NCBI GenBank assembly: GCA_943788615.1
Contig: CALSQY010000001.1
Span: 1,488,001-1,552,000 of the forward strand
Direction: 5' to 3'
Source of the DNA: UBA4465 sp002292365
Lineage (GTDB): Bacteria; Bacteroidota; Bacteroidia; Cytophagales; Cyclobacteriaceae
Length of the DNA: 64,000 nucleotides
Position numbers and translations under genes: made by a program. Numbering within the stretch: the stretch's first letter is position 1; the number at the start of each line of letters is the position of its first letter. Below, piece after piece: positions 54,618-63,949 of the stretch. The notes under the pieces were generated by a model. It made no database searches and was not told the DNA's origin. It worked only from the letters and a program-made list of their open reading frames with translations.

Positions 54618-57600
54618 ATGGAACCAAATCATTTAATAAACACCTTATCATTAGAATTAGATAAGGAGCTGAGCACCACTGAAGCGGGTCGCCTTAAGTC
54701 TAGAATCCTTGACGCGATAGACTATTGTTTTAATAAATATTATCCCTACGCTAAACATCTGAAAATAGAAGATATCAGTCTCGATTTGGGTACGATAGAT
54801 AGTAAAAATTTTCAGGAAGAATTTATTGTAAGACTCTCATATCTTTTAGATACTGAATTAGCAAAGTTACTTCAGCAGGAGAATATAGATGAGCTTATTG
54901 ATCGACAAAATATTTTAAATGATTTAGAATTATTTATATATTTCCTTAAGACGGGGGTAATGATTTCAGGTTCTGATTCGGTAACAAGCGTCTTCCAAAG
55001 ATTAATAAAAAATGATTTACACTCTCTAAAATTTAATTTAAAAAACACCCTTAATGATAGGGCCATTAAAGAAAGATTTTTTCATCAAATAAAGGAGGAT
55101 CAGCTGGATGAATATTGGTTGAATGTTGAACCTATCATTTATTTAGAAATCAAGAGATTTAATTATAAAATACAAGAAACCATTTGGAAAAAAAAGGAAT
55201 TTAAATCTTTTCAAAAAGAGTTTAATGATTCCTTAAGAAGGGTAACGTTTGATTTTATGGTCAATGACTATAGATCCGTAAGCCTTAATGATTATATTAA
55301 ATTCCTACAGTTAAAATTTAAAAAAGTCCAAGGTTTAGCCGATGAGGTTAAAACTATTGCATATCACAAGATAATAGAATCGCTGAAAGGGAATGAACTT
55401 GAGGAGTCCTTTAAACCTACAAATAGTATTAAGCGTTTGATTGAAGAGTTAACCATTTATATCATTAAGGAACGTGCTTCATCGTTATCAGTAGCTAAAA
55501 AACAAACAATTAGGAAAGTATTTTTTCGAAGAGAAATTGAAGAAATTGTTTTACAATTCACGAAATCAAATTTTACTATTAAAAAATTTATGCGCTCTTT
55601 GGAGCGAATCTATCAAGTATTAAATCCTCAGCAAATTGAATTGTTTTTCCAAATTCTTCAGCGTGAAAACAAATTCTCCTTTCAAAAAGAGCTCATTGAG
55701 CTATCCGCGATTATTCAGTTAACTCGACCTATTTTTTCTATTACCCTTTATGATTTGGGTTTATTGTGGGTGGGTGATGTTATCAAGGAATTAAAACAGC
55801 AGTTTAAAAAACGGCCTGCATTGTTATTTACGCTGATCGATCAGGTCTCTATAAGAACAGGCTATGGGCGAGATTATATCATCGAAAAAATGATGAAATC
55901 TGAGGGTTCTGAAATGGCCAAAGCTGTATTGATAAAGCATAGAAAAGAGGTCGCAAACCTCTATAAGAAAGATTCAAGCGATTCAAGTCTAATCGATACT
56001 TATTTATATTATTTAAAATCTGGAATTTGGGAGCTAACAGATCAATCTCCCGATGATATATTGATCATGCTATTAAAAGACCATGTAGAGTCATTCATTC
56101 TAGCTCTTAAAAAGGAGCAGGGTTATAAAGTAGTCTGGCTAAGATTGATTCATGGCCATGAACTTCGCTCAGTCGAGAAAGTGATTATGGCTTTTTTTCA
56201 GGGTATTCAAAGAAAGAAAAAATTTGAAAAAATTATAAAATTGATCGATCAATATGATACCGATATATCGTTTAAAAAACATATTTTTGAACGTTTAATT
56301 ACAGATCCTTCATGGTTTGATAATTTTCCATTTTCAGATAAGGGGTTCAATATGAATCGAATTAAAGAGGAAGTGGATTTATTTTTCAGTCAAGAACAGA
56401 ATATCAAGGATTTATCCCTGGTCCCCTTAATTGACTATCTAAATCAAGGAAAATTAGAATTTGACTACTCTTTGATAGAAATTCTAAAGATGGCTAAAAG
56501 ACTTGGAAAGAAAGATCTGATAGAGTTATCAATGATCATTTCATTTGGCACTGATAATTATCAAAATAAGCTGAAATTAAAACGAATTTTTGAAATTTTT
56601 TCATTGACTCAAATAGATATGCTTTTTGTTGTTTTTGCTCGGCAAGAAACCAAAAAGAGAAAGGCCTTTGAAAACTTCCATTATCTTAAAATCTTTCTGC
56701 ACACCTTATTTTCTGAAAATATTTATCATTATGGATATCAACAAATAGCTGGTTTTATCAATCATTTTTCTATTTCTGATCCACAGTTAAACAGATCATT
56801 ATATGAATTGCTTGAAAGAGTAGCCTTAAAAAAAGACATGGTCTTTACCGAGTTACTTTCAACCATTATCGCTCACCTAGACCCTGGTGAATATTCTAAA
56901 TTAATTGCCTTACGAAGACAACTCATTCTATTTCAAACTGTTTTGGAAACGGCAAAGGAAAAAAGTCTCAAAATTACAGATGATCTTCTTTTGATATTGA
57001 ATTATTTGGAGCTGGGGGTTTGGCTTTCGGTTGATTTAGATCCAATTTCATCTCTTAAAAAGGTGCTAGAGGACAATTTTGATCAATTAATTATTCAATT
57101 TAAAAAGAGAATTAGTCATCAAATTTTTTGGCTGCGATTGCTTTATCAATTTGATTTCGATATTGTTTTAAAAATTATTTTGCAAGTTTTTAAGGACACT
57201 GCTGGATTTGTAGCGCTAGAAAAATATTTACCTGAATGGGAGCAAAGCGATCAGGATTTTAAATTCAAGCTACTTGAAACATTTATTTTAGTTAAAATGG
57301 ATGTGGATAAAGGTGAAAATTTCGATGAATTATTCCAATATCAAGTGGCTTTATTTCAAAAAAATGATGCTGAAACGGATGCGATTGAGTTAGAAAATAT
57401 TGACCTTGACGAGGGGAAAATATTCAATGATTTTAATTTATTATTGACTGTTTTTTTTGACAATCCGACAGACAGTCAAGCAGATTTGGTGTGGGTGAGA
57501 TTTAATAGTGAGGTGGGGCATGATGTGACTTTAAATAATTTTTTTATCAATGGGCAATATCCTTGGACTCTCTGGGAAATATTATTCAAAAAGGGGCAAA

Positions 57601-60600
57601 AAGTTCATTTGATAAGATTATTACGTCTTTCATTGTTGACTCATTTTCAAAACTCTTGGGAGATTAAACTGGTCCATTTTTTTGGTACGCGCAACAGATT
57701 TTCATTCTTTAAAAAAAGTAATATTTTAGATTTTTTCAAGGCTCTACATTCCAAAGATTTAGATGAATTGAAAAATCAGTTTACATTGGCATGGGCCACA
57801 TTATTAAAGAAAAAACCAAATGAAACGGGTGCTTGGTTAGAAGATGAATTATTTAATCAATTCATCGGTTCATCAAATGGTTATGATCTAATTTCCAAGG
57901 ATGTGCAGTTCAATCTTCAAATGAAGGATTTAACTGAGCTTGAGAATGATTTTTTACTTTTATTGTCAGGTCAAAAGGTTGATTTAGTAGAGGAAGTGAG
58001 ATTAAAGATAAGTGACTGGATTTTGAATATTGTACCGGTAGCTACTACTAAATTTGAATTAAAAGAGCTGCTTTATTTAAAGTTATTGTCTTTTGCCACC
58101 CCCCTTAAGGTTATCGATCTGAATCTGTTGATCAGAAATTTTTCACCTGAGATGAGATTATCTGTCTTTACCCAGATTATTAATTTCAATATAGTAGAAA
58201 TTAATCAAATATTACACCAGCAAAGGCTACTCTATCTTCTTCTTGAAAGTTTACTCGAAGACCAAAGTTTATCAGCTCAATTATTCTTAAATATTGACAA
58301 GAAAAAGTTGTCTAAATTTTTCTCATTACTATCTAGTCAAACCTTGAAAAAGTTGATGCTTTTATTTGATGACAAGAAGGATGATGAGGCTTTGTTGCTA
58401 GCTGCGGTTCGGGAATCTAAGGAGACGTCTTCAAAATCAGATCTCCAACCTTCAACTGAGGCCAAAGATCTTACTTTATTGCGTTTTGTGATTGAAGAAG
58501 GGAGTATCAGCAGAACACCTTTCAACCGTTGGTCATCCTTTGAGACAGTTTTTATGGAGCTATTGAGCGGTAACGTCTTGAAAGCCGTATTTTTCAAAGA
58601 GTTTGACTTGAATACCGTGCGTCAATTTTTGGCATTATTGTCTGCTGATGCTTTGACTCTGCTTACGGCTGTGTTTGATGACGAGAAGGACGATGAGGCT
58701 TTGTTGCTAGCTGCGGTACGGGAATTTAAGGAGATGCCTTCAAAATTAGATTTCCAGCCTTCAACTGAGGCTAAAGATCTTGCTTTATTGCGTGTTGTGA
58801 TTGAAGAAGGGAGTATCAGCAGAACGCCTTTCAAGCGTTGGTCATACTTTGAGACGTTTTTTATCGAGCTATTGAGCGGTAACTTCTTTAAAGCCGTATT
58901 TTTCAATGAGTTTGACTTGATTACCGTGCGTCAATTTTTGGCATTATTGTCTGCTGATGCCTTGACTGCACTTGCAGCTGTATTTGATGACAAGAAGGAC
59001 GATGAGGCTTTGTTGCTAGCTATGGTACGGGAATTTAAGGAGACGCTTACAACACCAGATCTCCAGCCTTCAACTGAGGCCAAAGATCTTGCTTTATTAT
59101 GCGTTGTGATTGAAGAAGGTAGTATCAGTAGAACGCCTTTCAAGCATTGGTCATCTTTTGAGACGTTTTTTATGGAGCTTTTGGTTAGAGGAGTATTGAC
59201 GGCCCAATTTTTTAAAGAGATTGAATTGAGTACGTTAAATAAATTTTATAAATTATTATCCTCCGATCTCCTCATCTCTATCGAAAGCCTTTTTAGTCCA
59301 GATACCCCTCTGCTTTCTCCTTTACACTTGCTGATAAGCTCGAATGAGGGGGCAGCATTGGAAAAAGAGTTTTTGAATTTGAATGATCTTGGCGATCTGG
59401 CGACAGCAAGTCCATTTGATTTGTATCCACATCGGACATTTGGAATATTATTAGAAAAAGTTATTGAATTGGGATTTAAAGAGGCCCAAACTCCTTATTT
59501 AACTTTCCAGGAATTTGAATTTCAATTTAATAAGCAATTATCCATTCAAAATACGATTTGGCAAATACTTACTCGGCGAAGTATTGGAAAAATGAAAATC
59601 TTTTTAAGAGTTCTCCAACAAGAAACGTTAGCCGAGTTAATCAAATTAATAAATTATAAGTTTGATGGGATTTCATTTAATGAGATTATGAACTCTATTA
59701 AAAAAGCCAATCAAAAATCGATATCTGAAGTGGAAGTTTTAATGGTAATTTTTGGTTTATCACATGATCATTATGATCAAGAATCTCTTTTGAAATTTTT
59801 GGATGATCAAATTAATTTTTTCATGATTCCTGATGAGTTTAAAGTTTTTCTATTGGCTCCAAAAAATAATGAGATTACCCTCTCTTATGTTGATGAATTT
59901 ATAATCTTTTTAAAAGATCGTAATAAGCTTAACAAAGTAATTTCCATTTATGAAGCAGAGGAGGCATTCAATAGGATACTCCATTTTAAGAGGGAATTTT
60001 TTATATCACGATTAAGGAGAGATAGAGATGTTGAACAAGTATTGATCAGTTTATTTCAACGTTTGCCAGAAAAATTAATTTCCCAATACTTTAATCAAAT
60101 GATGCCTGACTATGCTGGACAATGGGAGCCTTTATGGCAAAGTATGGTATTCTCAGTTTCAAAAATCGTTTTTACTTCTAAATTAATTTTATTAGGCTTA
60201 AGAAATATTCAAAAAATAGAATTCAACATATTGCGCGGTTTATTACTGGCGCAGTTGAATCCTAAAAAATCAGTAGCTCCTCTAAAATTGACCTTGTCAA
60301 AAGCTGGAAAAGCAGATCTTGACCAACTAAAGTCCCTATCATATGCCAGTATTAAAGACGATTATTTAGCTCATTTTGATATATATGATTTTGTTGAAGC
60401 GGTAATTACGACGGGAACATTTCCAAATTGGTCAGCCGCTTACTCAGTAGAAAGGTTTTATGAAATACTGGTTAAATTAGCTAAAGTAGATGGGTATCAT
60501 TTTAAATTAAATATTGATGCGCTCATCAAAAAGTCTGCAGATCTTGATTTTTTGATCTCATTTTTAGGTGAAAAAAAATTTCTTTCTCTGTTTAAAATCA

Positions 60601-62627
60601 TAAGGCCTTCCGTTCATGAGCAGGCTCAAAAAATCGCGAAGCAATTTGAGCAGGCCTTCGCCGCAGTTGTAAAGAAATCAGTACTTACCAATTATTTTGT
60701 CCTAATTATTCTGAGGTATCAACACGAATACCCAACAGCCAATGATGAACTAATTTGGGATGAAATGTTGGACCAATGGTCACTAAGTTTGCAGATGAGT
60801 AAAATTGAATTAATAGACCTTGCAGGAAGTCAAGAATCGCAGGAAATATCAGCTTATTTGGAATCAAAAAAGATTAATACGATTACCTATGTCAAAAAAG
60901 AGTTGGCTTGGCAAAGGGATATAGATTTTTTGTTGCATCTCATTCTTTATAATGAATATCCATGGTGGTCTATTAAGTTTGATCGTCAAGGATTTTCTAA
61001 GTCAGAAAACTTGGTTCGGTTAACCAATCAGATGCTTAACGAGCATCCAAAATCTTTTATTGAAGCCATATCCATGCTTAAAAGACCTGATGGAGTTTTT
61101 GAAAAGATCATTCCGATTATGAAACCTCAGGTCATTGATAGGATATTACTCATTTTGTCTCCACAGCATGGTGCCTTTGTTGTTAATTTCAATATTTTAA
61201 TCAGGCGATGGGGGTATTTAAAAGCAAAAGATGAATGGATTACTTTTCTTTTCAGATATTTCTCTCATCTTGAAAGCTTTGATCATGATCGATTTATATT
61301 ATCAGGGATAACCTTCATAACAAAAAAGACCCCCTTTGTTTTCCTCAAAGTCAAGGAACAATTATTAAAAATTACCCGTGATGCATTGCATGAGGGAGAA
61401 ATGAAATTTCTTCCCTTTATGAAGTTATTTAATGATTTAAATATAAATGACGAATTGATGCCTATTCCAAATACTTATTTGGTCCGAGATCATACTAATA
61501 AAGATTTCATTGCTATAATGACTTACTATATTACTACTGGATCTTTACCTGCTGATTATGCTTATTTGATTAAATCATATTTGGCTTTTGTACGTAAAAT
61601 GGAAAGTTATTTAAATACAGGACACGAGGATTTAAGGGGAGCCATTATTTCTGTGATAGAAAATAGCGAGGTGAGAACTCGAGTAGTTAGAAATGAAAAA
61701 GAAGATATTTTATTTTTGATTACTCGAGCATTATTCCCAAAGCATACTAAATCGTTAATGGAATATAAATCTGAGATCATCAAACTATTTAGTCAGATTT
61801 GGCCTTCCATTCAACCAAAGATGATCAATGAGTTATTTTATCAGACCATATATCAATCCGTATTGAATTCTAAGTTCATGAATCTTAACGCACTTGATTT
61901 AGTGCATTTATTTTTACAGCAATTTAAAAAAGTAAATCAAATCTCTTTTGATTTTGACATGAAAGCCTACGCTTATTTGGATATTTCAGATAAACTCATA
62001 GAAATGATTGTCTCATTTAATACATTTAAACAAACACGAGATATTCCAAAAGAGAATGATTCAGAATTAAAACTTTTGCCTATCGTATTGGACCCGACTG
62101 ATGATATTGAATCGGTCAAATTAGAGCATCGCATTGAAATAAAAAACGCAGGAATCGTTATTGTTTGGCCTTATTTGGATCGATTTTTTCAAATGTTAGA
62201 GATGACTGAAAAAGGGTCATTTAAAACTGAGGGAGATGCCGTAAGAGCACCACATCTTATTCAATATTTGGTAACAGGCTCGAATGAAACACCTGAGCAT
62301 GAACTACTTCTAAATAAAATTTTATGTGGAATCAAGTTGGCAACGCCAGTACCTTTGCAAATTGAATTGACAGATAAAGAAAAGGAAACTTCAGACTTAA
62401 TGCTCAAGGGAGTTATGCAAAACTGGGAAAAATTAAAATCCTCTTCAATAGATGCCATGAGAGAAGGTTTTTTTGTAAGACAAGGATTTATCGAAGAGAA
62501 AGATGATTTTTGGGAATTAGAGGTTGAAAAAAAGACCATAGATATTCTTTTAAAGAGTCTCCCTTGGGGATTTGGCACTGTTAAACTACCTTGGATGTCG
62601 AAAAGAATGATTGTAAATTGGACTTAG
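54618..62627 (+). CDS. Giant CIS tape measure protein (Afp14-like, CIS_TMP)
   Basis: 2669 residues, almost entirely helical, no signal peptide. The N-terminal block HLKIEDISLDLGTI (about 50-65) and the C-terminal block (about 2511-2590) AGIVIVWPYLDRFF, HLIQYLVTG, then PEHELLLNKILCGIKLATPVP are the conserved ends of the contractile injection system tape-measure family (Afp14). The middle has several diverged repeats and a threefold tandem repeat at 58368-59170. In Afp, the tape measure sets tube length. This one is far larger than the members I remember. Starts 21 bases after the SulP gene and closes the operon, with a terminator just downstream. Confidence 0.88.
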   Translation: MEPNHLINTLSLELDKELSTTEAGRLKSRILDAIDYCFNKYYPYAKHLKIEDISLDLGTIDSKNFQEEFIVRLSYLLDTELAKLLQQENIDELIDRQNILNDLELFIYFLKTGVMISGSDSVTSVFQRLIKNDLHSLKFNLKNTLNDRAIKERFFHQIKEDQLDEYWLNVEPIIYLEIKRFNYKIQETIWKKKEFKSFQKEFNDSLRRVTFDFMVNDYRSVSLNDYIKFLQLKFKKVQGLADEVKTIAYHKIIESLKGNELEESFKPTNSIKRLIEELTIYIIKERASSLSVAKKQTIRKVFFRREIEEIVLQFTKSNFTIKKFMRSLERIYQVLNPQQIELFFQILQRENKFSFQKELIELSAIIQLTRPIFSITLYDLGLLWVGDVIKELKQQFKKRPALLFTLIDQVSIRTGYGRDYIIEKMMKSEGSEMAKAVLIKHRKEVANLYKKDSSDSSLIDTYLYYLKSGIWELTDQSPDDILIMLLKDHVESFILALKKEQGYKVVWLRLIHGHELRSVEKVIMAFFQGIQRKKKFEKIIKLIDQYDTDISFKKHIFERLITDPSWFDNFPFSDKGFNMNRIKEEVDLFFSQEQNIKDLSLVPLIDYLNQGKLEFDYSLIEILKMAKRLGKKDLIELSMIISFGTDNYQNKLKLKRIFEIFSLTQIDMLFVVFARQETKKRKAFENFHYLKIFLHTLFSENIYHYGYQQIAGFINHFSISDPQLNRSLYELLERVALKKDMVFTELLSTIIAHLDPGEYSKLIALRRQLILFQTVLETAKEKSLKITDDLLLILNYLELGVWLSVDLDPISSLKKVLEDNFDQLIIQFKKRISHQIFWLRLLYQFDFDIVLKIILQVFKDTAGFVALEKYLPEWEQSDQDFKFKLLETFILVKMDVDKGENFDELFQYQVALFQKNDAETDAIELENIDLDEGKIFNDFNLLLTVFFDNPTDSQADLVWVRFNSEVGHDVTLNNFFINGQYPWTLWEILFKKGQKVHLIRLLRLSLLTHFQNSWEIKLVHFFGTRNRFSFFKKSNILDFFKALHSKDLDELKNQFTLAWATLLKKKPNETGAWLEDELFNQFIGSSNGYDLISKDVQFNLQMKDLTELENDFLLLLSGQKVDLVEEVRLKISDWILNIVPVATTKFELKELLYLKLLSFATPLKVIDLNLLIRNFSPEMRLSVFTQIINFNIVEINQILHQQRLLYLLLESLLEDQSLSAQLFLNIDKKKLSKFFSLLSSQTLKKLMLLFDDKKDDEALLLAAVRESKETSSKSDLQPSTEAKDLTLLRFVIEEGSISRTPFNRWSSFETVFMELLSGNVLKAVFFKEFDLNTVRQFLALLSADALTLLTAVFDDEKDDEALLLAAVREFKEMPSKLDFQPSTEAKDLALLRVVIEEGSISRTPFKRWSYFETFFIELLSGNFFKAVFFNEFDLITVRQFLALLSADALTALAAVFDDKKDDEALLLAMVREFKETLTTPDLQPSTEAKDLALLCVVIEEGSISRTPFKHWSSFETFFMELLVRGVLTAQFFKEIELSTLNKFYKLLSSDLLISIESLFSPDTPLLSPLHLLISSNEGAALEKEFLNLNDLGDLATASPFDLYPHRTFGILLEKVIELGFKEAQTPYLTFQEFEFQFNKQLSIQNTIWQILTRRSIGKMKIFLRVLQQETLAELIKLINYKFDGISFNEIMNSIKKANQKSISEVEVLMVIFGLSHDHYDQESLLKFLDDQINFFMIPDEFKVFLLAPKNNEITLSYVDEFIIFLKDRNKLNKVISIYEAEEAFNRILHFKREFFISRLRRDRDVEQVLISLFQRLPEKLISQYFNQMMPDYAGQWEPLWQSMVFSVSKIVFTSKLILLGLRNIQKIEFNILRGLLLAQLNPKKSVAPLKLTLSKAGKADLDQLKSLSYASIKDDYLAHFDIYDFVEAVITTGTFPNWSAAYSVERFYEILVKLAKVDGYHFKLNIDALIKKSADLDFLISFLGEKKFLSLFKIIRPSVHEQAQKIAKQFEQAFAAVVKKSVLTNYFVLIILRYQHEYPTANDELIWDEMLDQWSLSLQMSKIELIDLAGSQESQEISAYLESKKINTITYVKKELAWQRDIDFLLHLILYNEYPWWSIKFDRQGFSKSENLVRLTNQMLNEHPKSFIEAISMLKRPDGVFEKIIPIMKPQVIDRILLILSPQHGAFVVNFNILIRRWGYLKAKDEWITFLFRYFSHLESFDHDRFILSGITFITKKTPFVFLKVKEQLLKITRDALHEGEMKFLPFMKLFNDLNINDELMPIPNTYLVRDHTNKDFIAIMTYYITTGSLPADYAYLIKSYLAFVRKMESYLNTGHEDLRGAIISVIENSEVRTRVVRNEKEDILFLITRALFPKHTKSLMEYKSEIIKLFSQIWPSIQPKMINELFYQTIYQSVLNSKFMNLNALDLVHLFLQQFKKVNQISFDFDMKAYAYLDISDKLIEMIVSFNTFKQTRDIPKENDSELKLLPIVLDPTDDIESVKLEHRIEIKNAGIVIVWPYLDRFFQMLEMTEKGSFKTEGDAVRAPHLIQYLVTGSNETPEHELLLNKILCGIKLATPVPLQIELTDKEKETSDLMLKGVMQNWEKLKSSSIDAMREGFFVRQGFIEEKDDFWELEVEKKTIDILLKSLPWGFGTVKLPWMSKRMIVNWT
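58368..59170 (+). repeat. Threefold tandem 309-bp repeat inside the tape-measure gene
   Basis: The segment beginning with DDKKDDEALLLA (58368) recurs at 58677 and 58986, a period of exactly 309 bases (103 residues). Each copy contains the run EALLLA, LQPSTEAKDL or FQPSTEAKDL, VIEEGSISRTPF and FETxFxELL. Copies differ by scattered substitutions and the third diverges near 59175. Identity at DNA level is high by eye, so the duplication is recent relative to the rest of the gene. Confidence 0.85.
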
Positions 62628-62641
62628 TTTTAACCTTTCTC

Positions 62642-62686
62642 AAAAAGCACTCTTAATTTTACTAAAATAGTGTTTTTTTTTTTTTT
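62642..62686 (+). terminator. Terminator at the end of the CIS locus
   Basis: A hairpin with stem AAAAAGCACT paired to AGTGTTTTTT (one G-T wobble) around a 17-base region that can itself fold (TTTTA/TAAAA), followed by a run of more than ten T. It lies 15 bases after the tape-measure stop and is the first strong terminator since 34246. Confidence 0.75.
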
Positions 62687-62693
62687 AAAACGT

Positions 62694-62750
62694 AGAGTAC
62701 CAAAGGAGTACCAGTAGAAGATGAAAAATCAGAGTACCAAAAGAGTACCA
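62694..62750. repeat. Iteron-like GAGTACCA direct repeats
   Basis: Two 20-base units (62694-62713 and 62731-62750, period 37) differ at one base. Each consists of two direct GAGTACC motifs four bases apart, so the motif occurs four times. Such arrays often bind a dimeric or oligomeric regulator. They lie between the CIS terminator and the reverse-strand lipoprotein operon. Confidence 0.6.
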
Positions 62751-63207
62751 CATTTTTTGTTAATAAAGTACTATGGTATTATTTGGCTTATAAATCCTTC
62801 TCGTTACCCTTCTTCCTCCTCAATTCCCAAGCCCTCATTGGTGAACAGATCCAGTCCTCGAAGCTTGGTGAAAAACTGAAAAATATTTTGACCTATTTCA
62901 TGATCTAGATAAATATATTACTAGATTGGATTATTTAGTTTATGATGACACCGAATAGGCACAAACAAAATTCAAAATTATTATTCGGATCTATTTCTAG
63001 GTAATAACTATCCAATAATTCTTCTTTTATGCGATAGAGGGTGCTTGATGCTTGTTTTTGTGAATAGAGTATCAAATTGGTATTTAAAAGTCCATTTTAT
63101 AGCTGTTTTGCAGGGGTACCCCATTTCCAGTCCGCAATCCGCACATCGAGGTCAGCGGTCAATCGTCAGATAACCCCATAGTCTTAACGCTACAAGTTTT
63201 TGGATCA

Positions 63208-63678
63208 TTAATCAGAATGATTATAATACCATGAATTACCCTTCTTCGTTACATCCATAAATACTGAAGACAACTTGTCATCTCTAAAAATGAAAGTCGT
63301 ACCCTCCGAAAAGCGATCCCACTTAATTTCGTATACTTCTAATTTTTCACCCTCTTGAAGAACTCCATTTTTTAAAGAAGGAAATTCTTTAATGTTTTTT
63401 ATATCCCTGAGCGTCTTATCAATAAACTTCCAAGTTTCAGAAGAATGCGAAAGACGGATTTGATATAGTTTTCCCCAGTGTTTAAATTCTTCCCCACCTA
63501 TTTGAGTTAGAAATTCCGATACAGGCATACCCTCATATGGTGCAGGGTTAGAAGGGTATTTTGGGTAAGTATCACTAGCATATGACTTAATGATTTCCCG
63601 ATCCTGCTGCCTTTTCTTATAAGACTTACAAGAACTTAACGACAAGACTAAGGTGGCCAATAGTATAGCTGTTTTCAT
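63208..63678 (-). CDS. Hypothetical lipoprotein
   Basis: 156 residues. Signal peptide with lipobox LSLSSCKS (Cys at about 17) indicates a lipoprotein. The mature part has a charged helical start followed by a compact alpha/beta domain with motifs PYEGMPVSEFLTQIGGEEFKH and FIFRDDKLSSVFMDVTKKG, resembling small outer-membrane lipoproteins of the SmpA/OmlA-like size class, though I would not assign the family. It is preceded 16 bases upstream by the small gene at 63695 on the same strand. No link to the CIS is evident. Confidence 0.65.
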   Translation of the reverse strand: MKTAILLATLVLSLSSCKSYKKRQQDREIIKSYASDTYPKYPSNPAPYEGMPVSEFLTQIGGEEFKHWGKLYQIRLSHSSETWKFIDKTLRDIKNIKEFPSLKNGVLQEGEKLEVYEIKWDRFSEGTTFIFRDDKLSSVFMDVTKKGNSWYYNHSD

Positions 63679-63694
63679 GATTCAAAGATAATAC

Positions 63695-63949
63695 TTAATC
63701 ATCATTCTCAGCAAGGAGCTTGAGAGTATCCACAAGATTTGCATAATCCTCCTTTGAATCATATTTCACATTCTCCTGAACATAGGCTTCAATTTTAGAA
63801 ATAAATGCCTTGTGTCCCTCAAAGGAGTCATCCGAGTTGTTAATCCTCCGAAACTCCTCAACCACGGTATCTGAAAAATATTTCCGATAATGGTTGAGTA
63901 GTTGCGAGTTACCTTCTTGAAACTCAGGTGTATCGTTGGAACTGTCCAT
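63695..63949 (-). CDS. Small acidic hypothetical protein
   Basis: 84 residues, acidic, helical throughout (LNHYRKYFSDTVVEEFRRI, then DSFEGHKAFISKIEAYVQENV), no signal peptide. Family not recognised. It is the first gene of a two-gene reverse unit with the lipoprotein. Upstream on the reverse strand an AACCTTTG sequence (63956-63963) resembles a Bacteroidota -7 element with one mismatch. Confidence 0.55.
   Translation of the reverse strand: MDSSNDTPEFQEGNSQLLNHYRKYFSDTVVEEFRRINNSDDSFEGHKAFISKIEAYVQENVKYDSKEDYANLVDTLKLLAENDD

Larger units (their letters stand above)
62628..63207. other. 580-base intergenic region downstream of the CIS locus
   Basis: Contains the terminator and the GAGTACCA repeats. 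The remainder (62760-63207) shows no frame with coding character on either strand. It is more G+C-rich around 63110-63180 than the neighbouring DNA and might be remnant DNA of unknown origin. Confidence 0.4.

Noticed and set aside
58337..59143. Three similar reverse-strand open frames of 70-94 codons
   Set aside because: They are antisense to the threefold repeat of the tape-measure gene and recur only because the repeat recurs. The forward frame is coding.
24480..62627. Classical type VI secretion system
   Set aside because: No TssJLM membrane complex, ClpV or TssBC-type split sheath is seen. DUF4255, single sheath, LysM hub, Afp11/12 and the CIS tape measure match the Afp/PVC/AlgoCIS class; a relation to the membrane-anchored T6SS subtype iv remains possible.
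24480..62627. Prophage
   Set aside because: No capsid, portal, terminase, integrase, lysogeny or replication genes; the tail-like genes are of the CIS type with dedicated cap and tape-measure families.
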